In this document: piece by piece, positions 1-8,844 of the stretch
Position numbering within the stretch: the first letter of the stretch is position 1
Layout of the letters: each line of letters opens with the position of its first letter
Assembly (NCBI RefSeq): GCF_000014005.1
Contig: NC_008009.1
Coordinates: 2,356,001 to 2,420,000 of the forward strand
Reading direction: 5' to 3'
From: Candidatus Koribacter versatilis Ellin345
GTDB lineage: Bacteria > Acidobacteriota > Terriglobia > Terriglobales > Acidobacteriaceae
Length of the DNA: 64,000 nucleotides
Translations under genes and position numbers: made by a program
Notes under the pieces: model-generated
What the model saw: only the letters and a program-made list of their open reading frames with translations
Database searches by the model: none
What the model was told of the DNA's origin: nothing

Positions 1-2
1 TG

Positions 3-1424
3 GGCGACACCGGCAAAGCTATGGTCGCGGGCATTGGTCACGAAGGGAATTTCTACTTCACTGCGGGGCAGGGACTCGAGCGCGCCGGACAAAAGAACGC
101 CGCCAAGGCTTTTTATCTCAAGGCTGCCGTGGACTTCGCGCAGAGGCCGGACCCACTTGTCGTACAGGCTTATGACAACGCGGTCCGCGTGGATACTTCC
201 GACCCAACGACGCATTGGGAGATTGCGCACTTCTGGCAGCAGTGGGACGGCAGCCACGGCGCTGAGGTGGTCCGCCATCTGAAAGAGTGTGCGCGGCTGG
301 CCCCAAATAATGCCGAGTATCGTTATGCGCTCGGCCAGGCTTATGCGGCGATTGGTGACACGGCGAATGCGGCGATCGAATACCGGGAAGCAGTGAGATT
401 GAACCCGGTGAACGGCAAAGCTTCTCACGATCTGCAACTGGCAGCGGTTTCGACAGGAGAGACCGGCGCCATCGCTGCGGCGACGCTTGACTCGCCCGAA
501 GCTCTCGCGCAACTCAAGACCTGCGTGAACCAGAACGGCGTGCGCGGAGAGTTTGCGTGCCGAAGCGCGCTAAAGGTTGGACTCTCGCCGCACAACTCTG
601 CAATCGCGCATACGTTCCTGGCGGCCGAACTTCCAACTGCAGAGGCGATTGCCGAATATCGCGAGGCGATCAAGAGCGATCCCAATTACGCGCTCTCGTA
701 CTACCTGCTGGCGCAGAAGTTCGAAGGCAAGGAATTTCAGTCCGCCGAGGATCCAGTCCTGCTGCTCGACTCCGCCGCAAAGCTTCGGCCGGATTGGATA
801 GCGACGCGAGAGCAACTCGCCGCAGTGCTGTGGGCACGCAACCGTCACGCCGAGGCGATCAATGCGCAGCGCGAAGCCGTGGCGCTGGATACGGCGGATG
901 AGAAGCTCGCGGCGCACTTAAAAAAGTATGAAACCGACTTCGCTGCCGAGGCCGAGAAGGTGCAAGTTGCGCAGACTGGTGTGAAATCGGCGCCCAGCGA
1001 TCCTGCAGCGCATCGCGCCTACGGATTGGCGCTGGCTTCCGCGGGCAAAATGGATGACGCACGCAGCGAGTTCCGTACCGCTTTTCAACTGAATCCTAAG
1101 AACGGATGGAAGACCGCGACGGCGATCATGTACGGCGGATTCGCCGACGTCGCCTGCGAGATCTATTCAACGACCAAGCCCGAGGACGCGCCGGATTATC
1201 CGCAGAGCTCGCTCGAACAAGACCTGGCTGCCTGTGGAAAAATGTTCCCCGAACAAACGAAGTATCTTGCGAGCCTCGCCCAGCTTCAGTACAGCCGCGG
1301 CGATGGCGCTGCCGTCCGACAAACCTACGAGATGATCGTGACGATGGACCCGAAATACTTCGACAAGCATCCGGAAGACCGCGAACTTTATGATCACGCA
1401 AGTTCGCAGAAGGGGGCGCAATGA
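3..1424 (+). CDS. TPR-repeat protein, 5' end cut by window edge
   Basis: Tetratricopeptide-repeat protein, probably a scaffold. The frame is open from the first bases of the window, so the real start lies upstream; the ATG at position 21 sits in the middle of what reads as a helical repeat. Repeats with the usual TPR spacing (such as ALGQAYAAIGD followed by AIEYREAVRLNP) recur through the protein, one group near residues 100-130, another near 210-300 and a third near 330-360. No enzymatic motif is visible. The stop overlaps the start of the next gene by four bases (ATGA), so the two are translationally coupled and probably work together, likely outside the cytoplasm since the partner is exported. 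Function cannot be specified further. Confidence 0.85.
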   Translation, partial: GDTGKAMVAGIGHEGNFYFTAGQGLERAGQKNAAKAFYLKAAVDFAQRPDPLVVQAYDNAVRVDTSDPTTHWEIAHFWQQWDGSHGAEVVRHLKECARLAPNNAEYRYALGQAYAAIGDTANAAIEYREAVRLNPVNGKASHDLQLAAVSTGETGAIAAATLDSPEALAQLKTCVNQNGVRGEFACRSALKVGLSPHNSAIAHTFLAAELPTAEAIAEYREAIKSDPNYALSYYLLAQKFEGKEFQSAEDPVLLLDSAAKLRPDWIATREQLAAVLWARNRHAEAINAQREAVALDTADEKLAAHLKKYETDFAAEAEKVQVAQTGVKSAPSDPAAHRAYGLALASAGKMDDARSEFRTAFQLNPKNGWKTATAIMYGGFADVACEIYSTTKPEDAPDYPQSSLEQDLAACGKMFPEQTKYLASLAQLQYSRGDGAAVRQTYEMIVTMDPKYFDKHPEDRELYDHASSQKGAQ

Positions 1425-2419
1425 AGCGCGCACTCTTAGCTCTCGTGGCCGGTCTGCTCTTGCCATTAAGCGCATTCGCGCAGTCGAAATCCGGATTGCT
1501 TTTGACGACGGCGGCGGCATCGTCCGATGCCGGGCAAAGCTTCCACTCCTACTGGATTGTTCGCGACGGTTCGCAGGTTCAGGTGACGGAGGGGAACCGA
1601 CTGCTCACTCCTCGCGGGGCGGGGTGGTGGGAACTGGGAATCACGGTCCTGAAACATCCGACCAACGAATCGCGAAACGAAGTGATATGGGCCGGGCCGG
1701 CTGGATCGAAGCACCTGAGGTTCCACGTTATCGCTTTCAATCCTGATGAACCTTGCCCGGACGACATCAATACCTACTCACTGAGTTGGGTGGGTGGCGA
1801 CTACGCGACCGTCCAACATGCTTACGTGAGCAATTGCGGCAAGAAACCTACTTCTGGAATCCAAGGCTTCATGGTTCGCCTTGAAGACCTGACCCACGGA
1901 GAGCAGCAACTGCGAGCGCACATCGCTCTGCGAGATGTTGCCAGCGATCCCGCGGGGGATGCGATGGCGCTCGGTGGCGAGATCGCCAACGCTCGCGGCA
2001 CTCTCACCACCGACTCGGATAACCCAGTCGAAGAGAATTCGTGGATTGTGGTGCGCAACAAGGGACGCTACCAGTTGCTTGGCGTAACTCCTGAAATCAA
2101 AGGCCAGGAAGGGAACACCTTCGACATTCCCTTCGACGTGCCCAAAGAAATTGCTGGACGCGATGATCTCGCGGTCGGTTGGGACGCTGTCCTCGACAAG
2201 GATCCCGAAACGCTCGATGCTTACACATCTCCCGACGGCAGCTTCGTGGCGCTCGTCGGTCCTCGTTATCTCTCGTGCTACGAACTGGCGGACGGCAAGC
2301 TTGGCGCTCGCCTGACGCGCGTCCCACTCGCTTCGGCGGGTGTCGTGGCGGCGCAGTGGGCGAGCGACGTGGAGCAGTGGAACCAGCAACTGGTTCCGCT
2401 TTTGAAGGCCCAGAAATAG
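1421..2419 (+). CDS. Exported protein of unknown function
   Basis: A 332-residue protein with a clear N-terminal signal peptide: a short basic start (MKRA), a hydrophobic stretch rich in Leu and Ala, and a likely cleavage site after SAFAQ at about residue 21. No lipobox, catalytic motif or transmembrane segment follows. The mature part is mixed alpha/beta in composition with paired cysteines (DEPCPDD, VSNCGKK), which could form a disulfide in the periplasm. It overlaps the upstream TPR gene by four bases and is the last gene of that unit; a GC-rich inverted repeat lies just after the stop. I do not recognise the family. Confidence 0.8.
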   Translation: MKRALLALVAGLLLPLSAFAQSKSGLLLTTAAASSDAGQSFHSYWIVRDGSQVQVTEGNRLLTPRGAGWWELGITVLKHPTNESRNEVIWAGPAGSKHLRFHVIAFNPDEPCPDDINTYSLSWVGGDYATVQHAYVSNCGKKPTSGIQGFMVRLEDLTHGEQQLRAHIALRDVASDPAGDAMALGGEIANARGTLTTDSDNPVEENSWIVVRNKGRYQLLGVTPEIKGQEGNTFDIPFDVPKEIAGRDDLAVGWDAVLDKDPETLDAYTSPDGSFVALVGPRYLSCYELADGKLGARLTRVPLASAGVVAAQWASDVEQWNQQLVPLLKAQK

Positions 2420-2464
2420 AAAGAGCACGCCGCAGCGTGCCCTCTCCCTCGGGGGAATTCCGAT

Positions 2465-3550
2465 TTACCAGATGCCCTTATCGCTGCCGGTGATTTTGAA
2501 CGCTACTGCCGCAGCCGATGCCAGGGGCGGCAACAGCGACAACCGGAACGTCGCCGGGACATCGCCACGGAATGCCGCGCTGGTCACCTGGCGGGTATAG
2601 AGATCGGCGCCCTGCGGCATGATCGGCACGCGGATGAAGCGGCCCTTCACGAAGACCTTCTCGCCACCGAAGGGCGCTGCATTCAACACTTCCTGTGGCA
2701 GTTCGAAGCCAACCCCGCGATACGCTTTCACGTAATCGCAGACGATCCGCAGGTAGCTCGCAACACCCGGCCAGATCCCACCGATGTCGGCGGCCTTCTT
2801 CAACTCGGCGTAATCAATCGTGCCGGACTCCACCAGCTTCGTCGTGTTCACGATGTCGCACACGCGGAAGTAGAAGTGCCGGTACATCCGCTGCAAGGTC
2901 GCGACGATCACGCGTTCTTCCGGGGCAGGCACGTAGAACGTCATGCCTTCGACGGTCTTCTGTACACGGCGGGTCACAAAGCGGCGGGCCAGTGCGGTAT
3001 GTTCGCCAGTCTGCCCGAGGCGCTTGGCGTGAACTTCAATTGCTTCCGGCAGTCCGGGGACTTGGAAGTTCCACTTGTTGGCGAGGCGGTCGCCCCAGCT
3101 CCGCGGTTCGATGTGGGCCTTGAACTGCTCGGTCATCACCTTGCACACGATCTTTTCGTCAGCAGTGCTGTAGAGATCGAGATCGTTGCCGAGGTCGGGC
3201 CAGTGGTCGAGCGACTTCATCACCGTGGTCTGGCATCCGGCGGCCTCGAGTGCGTTGCAGATGACCTCAAGCTTCGAGAGGGCGTTGATGATGCGCCCGC
3301 GCTCTTTTTCGATCACGCCCTGCGCCCACTGAGCCAGTTCCGGCAGATTCATGCTGAGTGCGCCGTTCATTACCGGCTGGAACCCGCGAATGACCACGTG
3401 ATTGCTGTCGGCCAGCGAGAGTAGCTCGTCGCGCTGCGCCTGGTTGAGTGCAGCAAAGTGGCGAACGGCTTCGGCAGAAGCCGCCGGGTTCAGGGTGAGC
3501 TGCGAAAGGGCCTGGATGTGTTCACGTTCATTTGCAACCGCAGTTGCCAT
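2465..3550 (-). CDS. Nucleotidyltransferase family protein (NTP_transf_5-like)
   Basis: A 361-residue cytoplasmic protein resembling the uncharacterised stand-alone nucleotidyltransferases (PF14907 type). The core is around residues 120-200: a lysine-containing strand MKSLDHWPDLG followed by NDLDLY, the paired acidic residues expected to bind metal and nucleotide. C-terminal to this is a helical region rich in Arg and aromatic residues. Members of the family often sit in sugar or polysaccharide clusters, but no such partner is present here and it appears to be a single-gene unit facing the preceding exported protein. The acceptor substrate is unknown. The family assignment rests on motif resemblance only. 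Confidence 0.6.
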   Translation of the reverse strand: MATAVANEREHIQALSQLTLNPAASAEAVRHFAALNQAQRDELLSLADSNHVVIRGFQPVMNGALSMNLPELAQWAQGVIEKERGRIINALSKLEVICNALEAAGCQTTVMKSLDHWPDLGNDLDLYSTADEKIVCKVMTEQFKAHIEPRSWGDRLANKWNFQVPGLPEAIEVHAKRLGQTGEHTALARRFVTRRVQKTVEGMTFYVPAPEERVIVATLQRMYRHFYFRVCDIVNTTKLVESGTIDYAELKKAADIGGIWPGVASYLRIVCDYVKAYRGVGFELPQEVLNAAPFGGEKVFVKGRFIRVPIMPQGADLYTRQVTSAAFRGDVPATFRLSLLPPLASAAAVAFKITGSDKGIW

Positions 3551-3671
3551 GTGGGTCCGTAACCTCTGAAAGGATTGCGCGGCTGGGCGCTGGCAGGCTG
3601 AGCACCTGCTAATGTTTCAATTGGATGTCGTTTGGGGGCTATGAGTTGGGTGCTGCTGGATAAACTTCGCC

Positions 3672-4175
3672 TTAGCGCGTGGCTTCGGTGAGGGTCAGTT
3701 CCATTGCCAGACCCCAGCGATCTTCGTGATAGCAGCCGCCGATCCATTGCGGGCCAAGGTTTCGGTCCTTTGCGCTGGCATGTTCGGAGAAGAGCGACAG
3801 GATTTGAATGCACCTGGGCCCATCGTGCGTGAACTCACCCGCCATGGGATTGAGGTGCTTTTCGATCTTCGCTCCCCAACGAAAACTGTAACTCCGCGAC
3901 TGGCCACGTTCCAGCGCCGGAGGCGTGTCAGTGAGCAGGAACGTTAGCGTCAGCAGCGTTGTGCCGTCGGCGATCGGCGCGCATTTGATTGACAAGCGGT
4001 CCGCGGACCCGCTGCGTGAAAGGGAGGGATGGATCTCAAAAGAACTTTGCGGCAGCACCTTGCAGTCTTCAGGCTTCACGACACCAGTGAAGATGTAACT
4101 ACGAGAACCTTGCTGTCCCCAGCCGCCCGAGGTCAGGGCGACAAGGAAAAGCGCTGCTGCAATGCCGCGAACCAT
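3672..4175 (-). CDS. Small exported protein of unknown function
   Basis: I place the start at the internal ATG at 4175, giving 167 residues, because it begins directly with a good signal peptide (MVRGIAAALFLVALTSGGWG, cleaved near residue 21); the longer frame puts 18 poorly hydrophobic residues in front. The mature part is beta-rich and has several cysteines (EDCK, SIKCAPI, RCIQIL, GCYHED) that could pair in the periplasm. It is divergent from the UbiD-family gene with under 100 bp between the starts. No family is recognised. Confidence 0.65.
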   Translation of the reverse strand: MVRGIAAALFLVALTSGGWGQQGSRSYIFTGVVKPEDCKVLPQSSFEIHPSLSRSGSADRLSIKCAPIADGTTLLTLTFLLTDTPPALERGQSRSYSFRWGAKIEKHLNPMAGEFTHDGPRCIQILSLFSEHASAKDRNLGPQWIGGCYHEDRWGLAMELTLTEATR

Positions 4176-4230
4176 GCAGCGCGAGTGTAGCGGTCGAAAC
4201 GCGGTTGGGCAATCGTGCGGAGTGCGCATT

Positions 4231-4236
4231 TATAAT
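4231..4236 (+). promoter_or_regulatory. Candidate -10 box for the UbiD-family gene
   Basis: A perfect TATAAT lies 35 bases before the GTG start at 4271. The best upstream match (TTGGGC at 4205) is 20 bases away, too far for a good sigma-70 spacing, so only the -10 element is convincing. Confidence 0.4.
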
Positions 4237-4270
4237 TCGACGTTCTACCCATACAGAAAGAGAGGCCAAA

Positions 4271-5833
4271 GTGGCCTACGACGATATTCGCGAATGGATC
4301 GCTGCCCTCGACCGCGCCGGGGAACTGAAGCGCGTGAAAGCCGAAGTCGATCCCAAGCTGGAGATTTGCGAGATCACCGACCGCGTTTCCAAGTGGCCGG
4401 CACGCAATGGCAAAGGTCAAGGCGGCCCGGCCCTCTTATTCGAGAAGGTCAAAGGCTATCCCGGAGCGAAGGTCTTGATGAACCAGTTCGGCTCCGAACG
4501 CCGGATGAAGATGGCCCTCGATGTCGATTCGCTCGATGAAATTTCCGGTCGCATCCGCGAGTTCATGGATGTGAAGTCGCCACAGGGCCTGCTCGACAAA
4601 ATCAAAATGCTGCCCAAGCTCGCTGAGATGGGCAAGTTCTTTCCGAAGTCCGTGAGCACGGGCCCGTGCAAAGAAGTCATCAAGAAGGGCGACTTCTCGC
4701 TGCTCGACTTTCCCATTCTCACCACCTGGCCGAAAGACGGCGGTCCGTTCATCACGCTCCCGTGCGTCATCACGCGCGATCCGAGAACGGGGAAGCGCAA
4801 CGTAGGCGCCTACCGCATGCAGGTCTATGACGCGACTTCCACGGGTATGCATTGGCAGCGCCACAAAGGGGGCGCTGAGCACTATCGCGAGCGTATGCGG
4901 GCCGCGCACGTTGGCGGCGATCCGGCAGGGAAGTCAGACGCAATTGATTTGATGGCGCGCAGCGGTGGAGGCTCACGCACAACCGAAGGTCCGAAAGGGA
5001 AGATGGAAGTTGCAGTTGCGCTCGGCACCGATCCCGCACTGATGTTTTCGGCGATCGTTCCAGCGCCGCCGGAGGTCGAAGAATTCATGATCGCGGGATT
5101 CCTGCGCCAGAAGCCGGTGGAACTGGTGAAGTGCGAGACTGTGGACTTGGATGTTCCCGCGAACGCCGAGATTATTCTCGAAGGACATGTGAACCTCGAC
5201 GAACTAAAAGTCGAAGGACCGTTCGGCGATCATACGGGCTTCTACTCGCTCGAAGACCTCTACCCGGTTTTCCACGTTACCTGCATCACACACCGCAAGG
5301 ATCCGGTGTACTCCGCGACGATCGTGGGCAAGCCTCCGGTGGAAGATGCGTACATGGGCAAGGCCGTCGAACGCATTTTCCTGCCGCTCATGCGGGTCAC
5401 CATCCCGGAAATTGTGGATCTGAACATGCCGATCGAAGGGGTCTTCCACAACCTCATGATCGTCTCCATCCGGAAGAGTTACGCCGGCCATGCGCGCAAG
5501 GTGATGAGCGCTATCTGGGGACTTGGCGGCGCCATGTTCACCAAGTGCATCATCGTCGTGGACGAAGACGTGAATGTGCAGAACCCTGCGGAGGTCGTCT
5601 GGAAGGTCTGTAACAACATCGACCCGGAGCGCGATATTCAGTTCACGCTGGGGCCGGTGGACTCGTTGGATCATGCGTCCCGGCTGCCGGATTTCGGGTC
5701 GAAGATGGGGATCGACGCGACCCGGAAGTGGCCGAGCGAAGGCTTCGAGCGTCCGTGGCCGGATGAGGTGACGATGGACGACGCGACGCGGGAATTGGTC
5801 AGTAAGAGGTGGAAGGAGTATGGGATCGAGTAG
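4271..5833 (+). CDS. UbiD family (de)carboxylase
   Basis: A 520-residue prenylated-FMN-dependent decarboxylase of the UbiD family, acting in the cytoplasm on an unsaturated or aromatic carboxylic acid. Family hallmarks are visible: the GKRNVGAYRMQVYD stretch followed by TGMHWQRHKGG, which carries cofactor and metal contacts, and the EGPFGDHTGFYS motif with its catalytic acidic residues near residue 320. I chose the GTG at 4271, preceded by an AGAGAGG ribosome-binding site; the upstream ATG adds 22 residues unlike the family. UbiD enzymes need the prenyltransferase UbiX to make the cofactor, and no ubiX is present in the window. The substrate could be 4-hydroxy-3-polyprenylbenzoate or another aryl acid; context does not decide. 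Confidence 0.88.
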   Translation: MAYDDIREWIAALDRAGELKRVKAEVDPKLEICEITDRVSKWPARNGKGQGGPALLFEKVKGYPGAKVLMNQFGSERRMKMALDVDSLDEISGRIREFMDVKSPQGLLDKIKMLPKLAEMGKFFPKSVSTGPCKEVIKKGDFSLLDFPILTTWPKDGGPFITLPCVITRDPRTGKRNVGAYRMQVYDATSTGMHWQRHKGGAEHYRERMRAAHVGGDPAGKSDAIDLMARSGGGSRTTEGPKGKMEVAVALGTDPALMFSAIVPAPPEVEEFMIAGFLRQKPVELVKCETVDLDVPANAEIILEGHVNLDELKVEGPFGDHTGFYSLEDLYPVFHVTCITHRKDPVYSATIVGKPPVEDAYMGKAVERIFLPLMRVTIPEIVDLNMPIEGVFHNLMIVSIRKSYAGHARKVMSAIWGLGGAMFTKCIIVVDEDVNVQNPAEVVWKVCNNIDPERDIQFTLGPVDSLDHASRLPDFGSKMGIDATRKWPSEGFERPWPDEVTMDDATRELVSKRWKEYGIE

Positions 5834-5866
5834 GGTTTGCTGAGGAATGGCATAATTGAGGTCGGA

Positions 5867-6166
5867 ATGAACGCCACTCTTAAACTCGAGATGCCAACCG
5901 TCCGTGCCATCTGCGAGAAGTACGGCGTAAGGGAGTTGCGCCTGTTCGGCTCCGCACTGGGTCCTACGTTTCGCGCCGAGAGTGACGTGGATTTCCTGGT
6001 CGAATTCCAACCCGACGTACGAATGGGGCTGATTACGTTTTTAAAGATGCGAGATGAACTGCAGGATTTGATCGGGAGGCCGGTTGATCTCGTGCAGGCA
6101 GGCGGGCTCAAGGCAACGATCCGCGACGAAGTTCTCGCCAATAACGAACTGCTTTATGCGGCATGA
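5867..6166 (+). CDS. mntA: MntA-type nucleotidyltransferase antitoxin
   Basis: A 99-residue minimal nucleotidyltransferase. The catalytic signature GS-x10-DxD is intact: GS at the start of GSALGPTFRAES, then DVD, with a further acidic residue at VDLVQ that would complete the triad. In characterised systems MntA uses ATP to AMPylate a tyrosine of the partner HepT and so neutralises it. The ATG at 5867 has GAGG upstream; the longer TTG start is unlikely. Its last bases overlap the start of the downstream hepT by 11 nt, the usual antitoxin-toxin arrangement. Confidence 0.85.
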   Translation: MNATLKLEMPTVRAICEKYGVRELRLFGSALGPTFRAESDVDFLVEFQPDVRMGLITFLKMRDELQDLIGRPVDLVQAGGLKATIRDEVLANNELLYAA

Positions 6167-6515
6167 TCGCGCCTATTTGGCGGACATCATCGAGGCTTGC
6201 CAGCATATCGGCAGTTTCGTTAGCGGGCGGGATCTCGCGGATCTCGACAGTGACGTGTTGCTCCGCAGCGGCATCTTTCACCAGTTGGCAGTGATCGGAG
6301 AGGCCGCGAGCCGCATCAGCACGGAACTTCGTGATCGTCACCCAGAGTTGGCTTGGCGTCAAATCTCGGGCATGCGCAATTACATCGCACATGCGTACTT
6401 TTCGCTGGATCTTCGTATTGTGTGGGAGACGGCTACGATGGACGTACCAAACCTGCGGATCACGGTCCTGCGGCTTTCCGACGCCGAATTTGGCCACGAC
6501 GACGTAATTCAGTAA
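6156..6515 (+). CDS. hepT: HepT-family toxin (DUF86 / HEPN ribonuclease)
   Basis: A 119-residue all-helical HEPN protein. The RNase motif R-x4-H-x-Y is intact as RNYIAHAY near residue 68, with the conserved upstream region LAVIGEAASRIS. The Tyr in the motif is the residue AMPylated by MntA in characterised homologues. The start is the ATG at 6156 inside the end of mntA. Both partners appear complete, so the module is likely functional. Known roles include stress-induced growth arrest, tRNA cleavage and phage defence; which applies here cannot be read from sequence. Confidence 0.85.
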   Translation: MRHDRAYLADIIEACQHIGSFVSGRDLADLDSDVLLRSGIFHQLAVIGEAASRISTELRDRHPELAWRQISGMRNYIAHAYFSLDLRIVWETATMDVPNLRITVLRLSDAEFGHDDVIQ

Positions 6516-6583
6516 CTCTGGTCCGCCTTAATACACCCCAACCGATCTTTCCCGCATCTCACCCGTTGTGCAGGGCCACAGGA

Positions 6584-6589
6584 TATAAT
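6584..6589 (+). promoter_or_regulatory. Candidate -10 box for the response regulator gene
   Basis: A perfect TATAAT 60 bases before the start codon; no convincing -35 hexamer at the right distance. Confidence 0.35.
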
Positions 6590-6648
6590 TTTTACCAACG
6601 CTCGGACCGCCCGCGCCCCGGTTCGCCTATTTCCCTCAGGAGCACTGA

Positions 6649-7020
6649 ATGACCAATTCGAAGCCGAAACGACGGGTTCTTGTGGTTGATGACGAGCAAG
6701 TCATTGCTGATACGCTGTCCATCATCCTCAACAAGGCCGGTTTCGATGCGTCGCCGGTGTATACCGGCACGGCTGCCGTCGAGAGTGCGCGATCCATGCA
6801 ACCCGACCTCATCATTAGCGACGTCATCATGCCCGATATGAATGGCATTGAAGCCGCTATTCAAATCCGGCGCTTCTTGCCAAGCTGCAAAATTCTGCTT
6901 TTCTCCGGACAGGCCGCTACCGCCGACCTGCTCGAAAGCGCCCGTGCCAAGGGCCATGAATTCGAAATCCTCGCCAAGCCAGTGCATCCGCAGGACCTGT
7001 TGGCCAAGCTGGCGGGATAA
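6649..7020 (+). CDS. Single-domain response regulator (receiver domain)
   Basis: A 123-residue receiver domain with nothing attached. The phosphorylation pocket is complete: acidic pair DDEQ near residue 14, phospho-acceptor Asp in IISDVIMPD near residue 58, the Ser in LLFSGQ that takes the place of the switch Thr, and Lys in LAKPVHP near residue 108. The start has CAGGAG ahead. No histidine kinase or output partner is adjacent, so it probably acts by protein-protein contact in a phosphorelay or motility/chemotaxis-like pathway. A hairpin terminator follows the gene. Confidence 0.9.
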   Translation: MTNSKPKRRVLVVDDEQVIADTLSIILNKAGFDASPVYTGTAAVESARSMQPDLIISDVIMPDMNGIEAAIQIRRFLPSCKILLFSGQAATADLLESARAKGHEFEILAKPVHPQDLLAKLAG

Positions 7021-7046
7021 GACAGGCATTAGGAATTAGGTATTAG

Positions 7047-7072
7047 AGCCCTGGAGAAATCCGGGGCTTTTG
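7047..7072 (+). terminator. Rho-independent terminator after the response regulator
   Basis: A 9-bp stem (AGCCCTGGA with TCCGGGGCT, one G-T pair), a four-base GAAA loop and a short T-tract. Placed 26 bases after the stop. Confidence 0.65.
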
Positions 7073-7080
7073 CATGGCGC

Positions 7081-7893
7081 CTATCCCGCGAGCGATTCAA
7101 TCGCTTCGACCGCTTCTTGAGGAAGCGTGAGCGCGAGGCTGGAGAGGTCCTGCTGCATGTGTTCGAAACTCGTGGTGCCGGTCAGAGGAAGCATTCCGAT
7201 CTGCCGAGCGAACGCGAAGGTCACCTGCGCGATACCAGCTTTCATGTGTCCGGCGATCTCCTGAACTAACGGATGTCGCAGCACCGGCACATTTGCCGTC
7301 AGCAGCGAGAATCCCTGGTACACGATGCCATGCTCGCGACAGAACGTGCGGATTTCGCGGTCCCAACCTAGCTGGGCATAACAACGGTTCTGCACGAACG
7401 CCGGAGTGTCTGCCATCTGTTGCAAATGCCCGAGGGAAACATTGCTCACGCCGATTACGCGGGTGCGGCCCTTCTCGCGCTCCGCTCGCATCGCGTTCCA
7501 GACTGCGTCGTCGTCCGCAGTCCACTCGTATCCCGACGCAGGCCCATGCAGCACAAAGCTGTCCACGTATTCCGTGTCCAGATGTTCCAGCGAACTCGCG
7601 AGCGATTGCTGTACCTGCTTCGCCAGCGGCGCGGTTGGATCGTAGGGAAGTCGGTGGTCTTGCCCGCGCTGGTAGGTGAACTTGGTCTGGAGAAACAGAT
7701 CGTCGCGCTTGACCAGGCCGTCGCTGTAGGCCTTCTGCAGGGCTTCACCGACGCCCACTTCGTTGTAATGCTTGCGCTGGTTGGCGGTATCAATCCCGCG
7801 GAAACCGGCCTTCAACGCCAGCGACACACACTCGGCGGTGCGGTCTTCTTTCCATGCGGTGCCGTAAAGAAATTGCGGAGCGCTCGATGTCAT
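7081..7893 (-). CDS. Aldo/keto reductase
   Basis: A 270-residue NAD(P)H-dependent oxidoreductase of the aldo/keto reductase superfamily, (beta/alpha)8 barrel, cytoplasmic. The catalytic tetrad is visible in order: Asp in GIDTANQ (about residue 35), Tyr in HYNEVG (43), Lys in LQTKFTY (71) and His in FVLHGP (115). Cofactor-binding GVSNVS follows near 148. It is slightly shorter than typical members. The physiological carbonyl substrate is unknown. It is transcribed divergently from the DUF5996 gene. Confidence 0.88.
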   Translation of the reverse strand: MTSSAPQFLYGTAWKEDRTAECVSLALKAGFRGIDTANQRKHYNEVGVGEALQKAYSDGLVKRDDLFLQTKFTYQRGQDHRLPYDPTAPLAKQVQQSLASSLEHLDTEYVDSFVLHGPASGYEWTADDDAVWNAMRAEREKGRTRVIGVSNVSLGHLQQMADTPAFVQNRCYAQLGWDREIRTFCREHGIVYQGFSLLTANVPVLRHPLVQEIAGHMKAGIAQVTFAFARQIGMLPLTGTTSFEHMQQDLSSLALTLPQEAVEAIESLAG

Positions 7894-7947
7894 GAATCTA
7901 TTTTGTCATCCCGCGAGTCTAAACACAGCCGAACGCCAAGGAGGCCC

Positions 7948-8844
7948 ATGTCCGCTACCGAAGAACGCTGGCCGTCGCTACCGTGGAAGGAATGGGAGCC
8001 CACCGCGACCACCCTTCACATGTGGACGCAGATCGTCGGCAAAACCAGGCTCGCCTTGGTCCCGCTACAGGCGCACTGGTGGAATGTGGCGCTATACGTC
8101 TCGCCCCGAGGACTCACCACGGAGGCTATGCCGACGCCCCAGGGCACTCTCGAAATCGAGTTCGATTTTCTCGAGCACCAGCTGCGCTTCCGGTTGAGTG
8201 ATGGACGCGATCATCTCCTCGCGCTGCGGCCGCAGACGGTTGCCGAATTCTATGCGAGCTATCTGAAGTGCCTACAAGAGCTCGGGGTGCAAGTGAAGAT
8301 TCACCCTGTGCCGTGCGAGCTCAAGGATCCCATCCCGTTTGCAGAAGATACGATCCATGCGTCGTACGATTCGGAATACGTGAAGCGCTTCTGGCGAATC
8401 TTGATCAGTACTACCGCCGTGTTTCGCGAGTTCTCCTCGTCTTTTATCGGGAAGGTAAGTCCAGCGCATTTCTTCTGGGGCAGCTTCGATCTTGCGGTCA
8501 CGCGCTTCTCGGGCCGTCGCGCTCCCGAGCGTCCCGGCGCAGATGCAATCCAGCGCGAAGCCTATTCCCATGAAGTGATCAGTGCCGGCTGGTGGCCCGG
8601 CAACGGCGGATTCGGCGAACCCGCTTTCTACGCCTATGCCGCTCCGGTCCCGGGGGGCCTGGGGCAGGCGAAGGTATCTCCGGCGATTGCCGCGTACGAC
8701 AACAACCTTGGCGAATTCATCATGAAGTACGAAGAGTTCCGGCGTGAACCTTCACCGGACCGGGCATTGCTGGAATTTCTGGAGAGCACGTACGTGGCGG
8801 CCGCCAACGCTGCAAAATGGGACCGGGCCGCGCTGGAGCGCTAA
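7948..8844 (+). CDS. DUF5996 family protein
   Basis: A 298-residue soluble protein matching the DUF5996 family: an N-terminal WPSLPWKEW segment, a middle with Trp-rich [25 protein letters not shown], and a GWWPG segment followed by FYAYAAP. No signal peptide or membrane segment. The ATG at 7948 has a near-perfect AAGGAGG Shine-Dalgarno, which decides the start over a much longer open frame. No biochemical function is known. It converges on recR with a 4-bp overlap of stop regions. Confidence 0.8.
   Translation: MSATEERWPSLPWKEWEPTATTLHMWTQIVGKTRLALVPLQAHWWNVALYVSPRGLTTEAMPTPQGTLEIEFDFLEHQLRFRLSDGRDHLLALRPQTVAEFYASYLKCLQELGVQVKIHPVPCELKDPIPFAEDTIHASYDSEYVKRFWRILISTTAVFREFSSSFIGKVSPAHFFWGSFDLAVTRFSGRRAPERPGADAIQREAYSHEVISAGWWPGNGGFGEPAFYAYAAPVPGGLGQAKVSPAIAAYDNNLGEFIMKYEEFRREPSPDRALLEFLESTYVAAANAAKWDRAALER

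Noticed and set aside
5204-6010. Minus-strand open frame over the UbiD gene end and mntA
   Set aside because: His/Arg-rich shadow; both plus-strand genes carry intact motifs.
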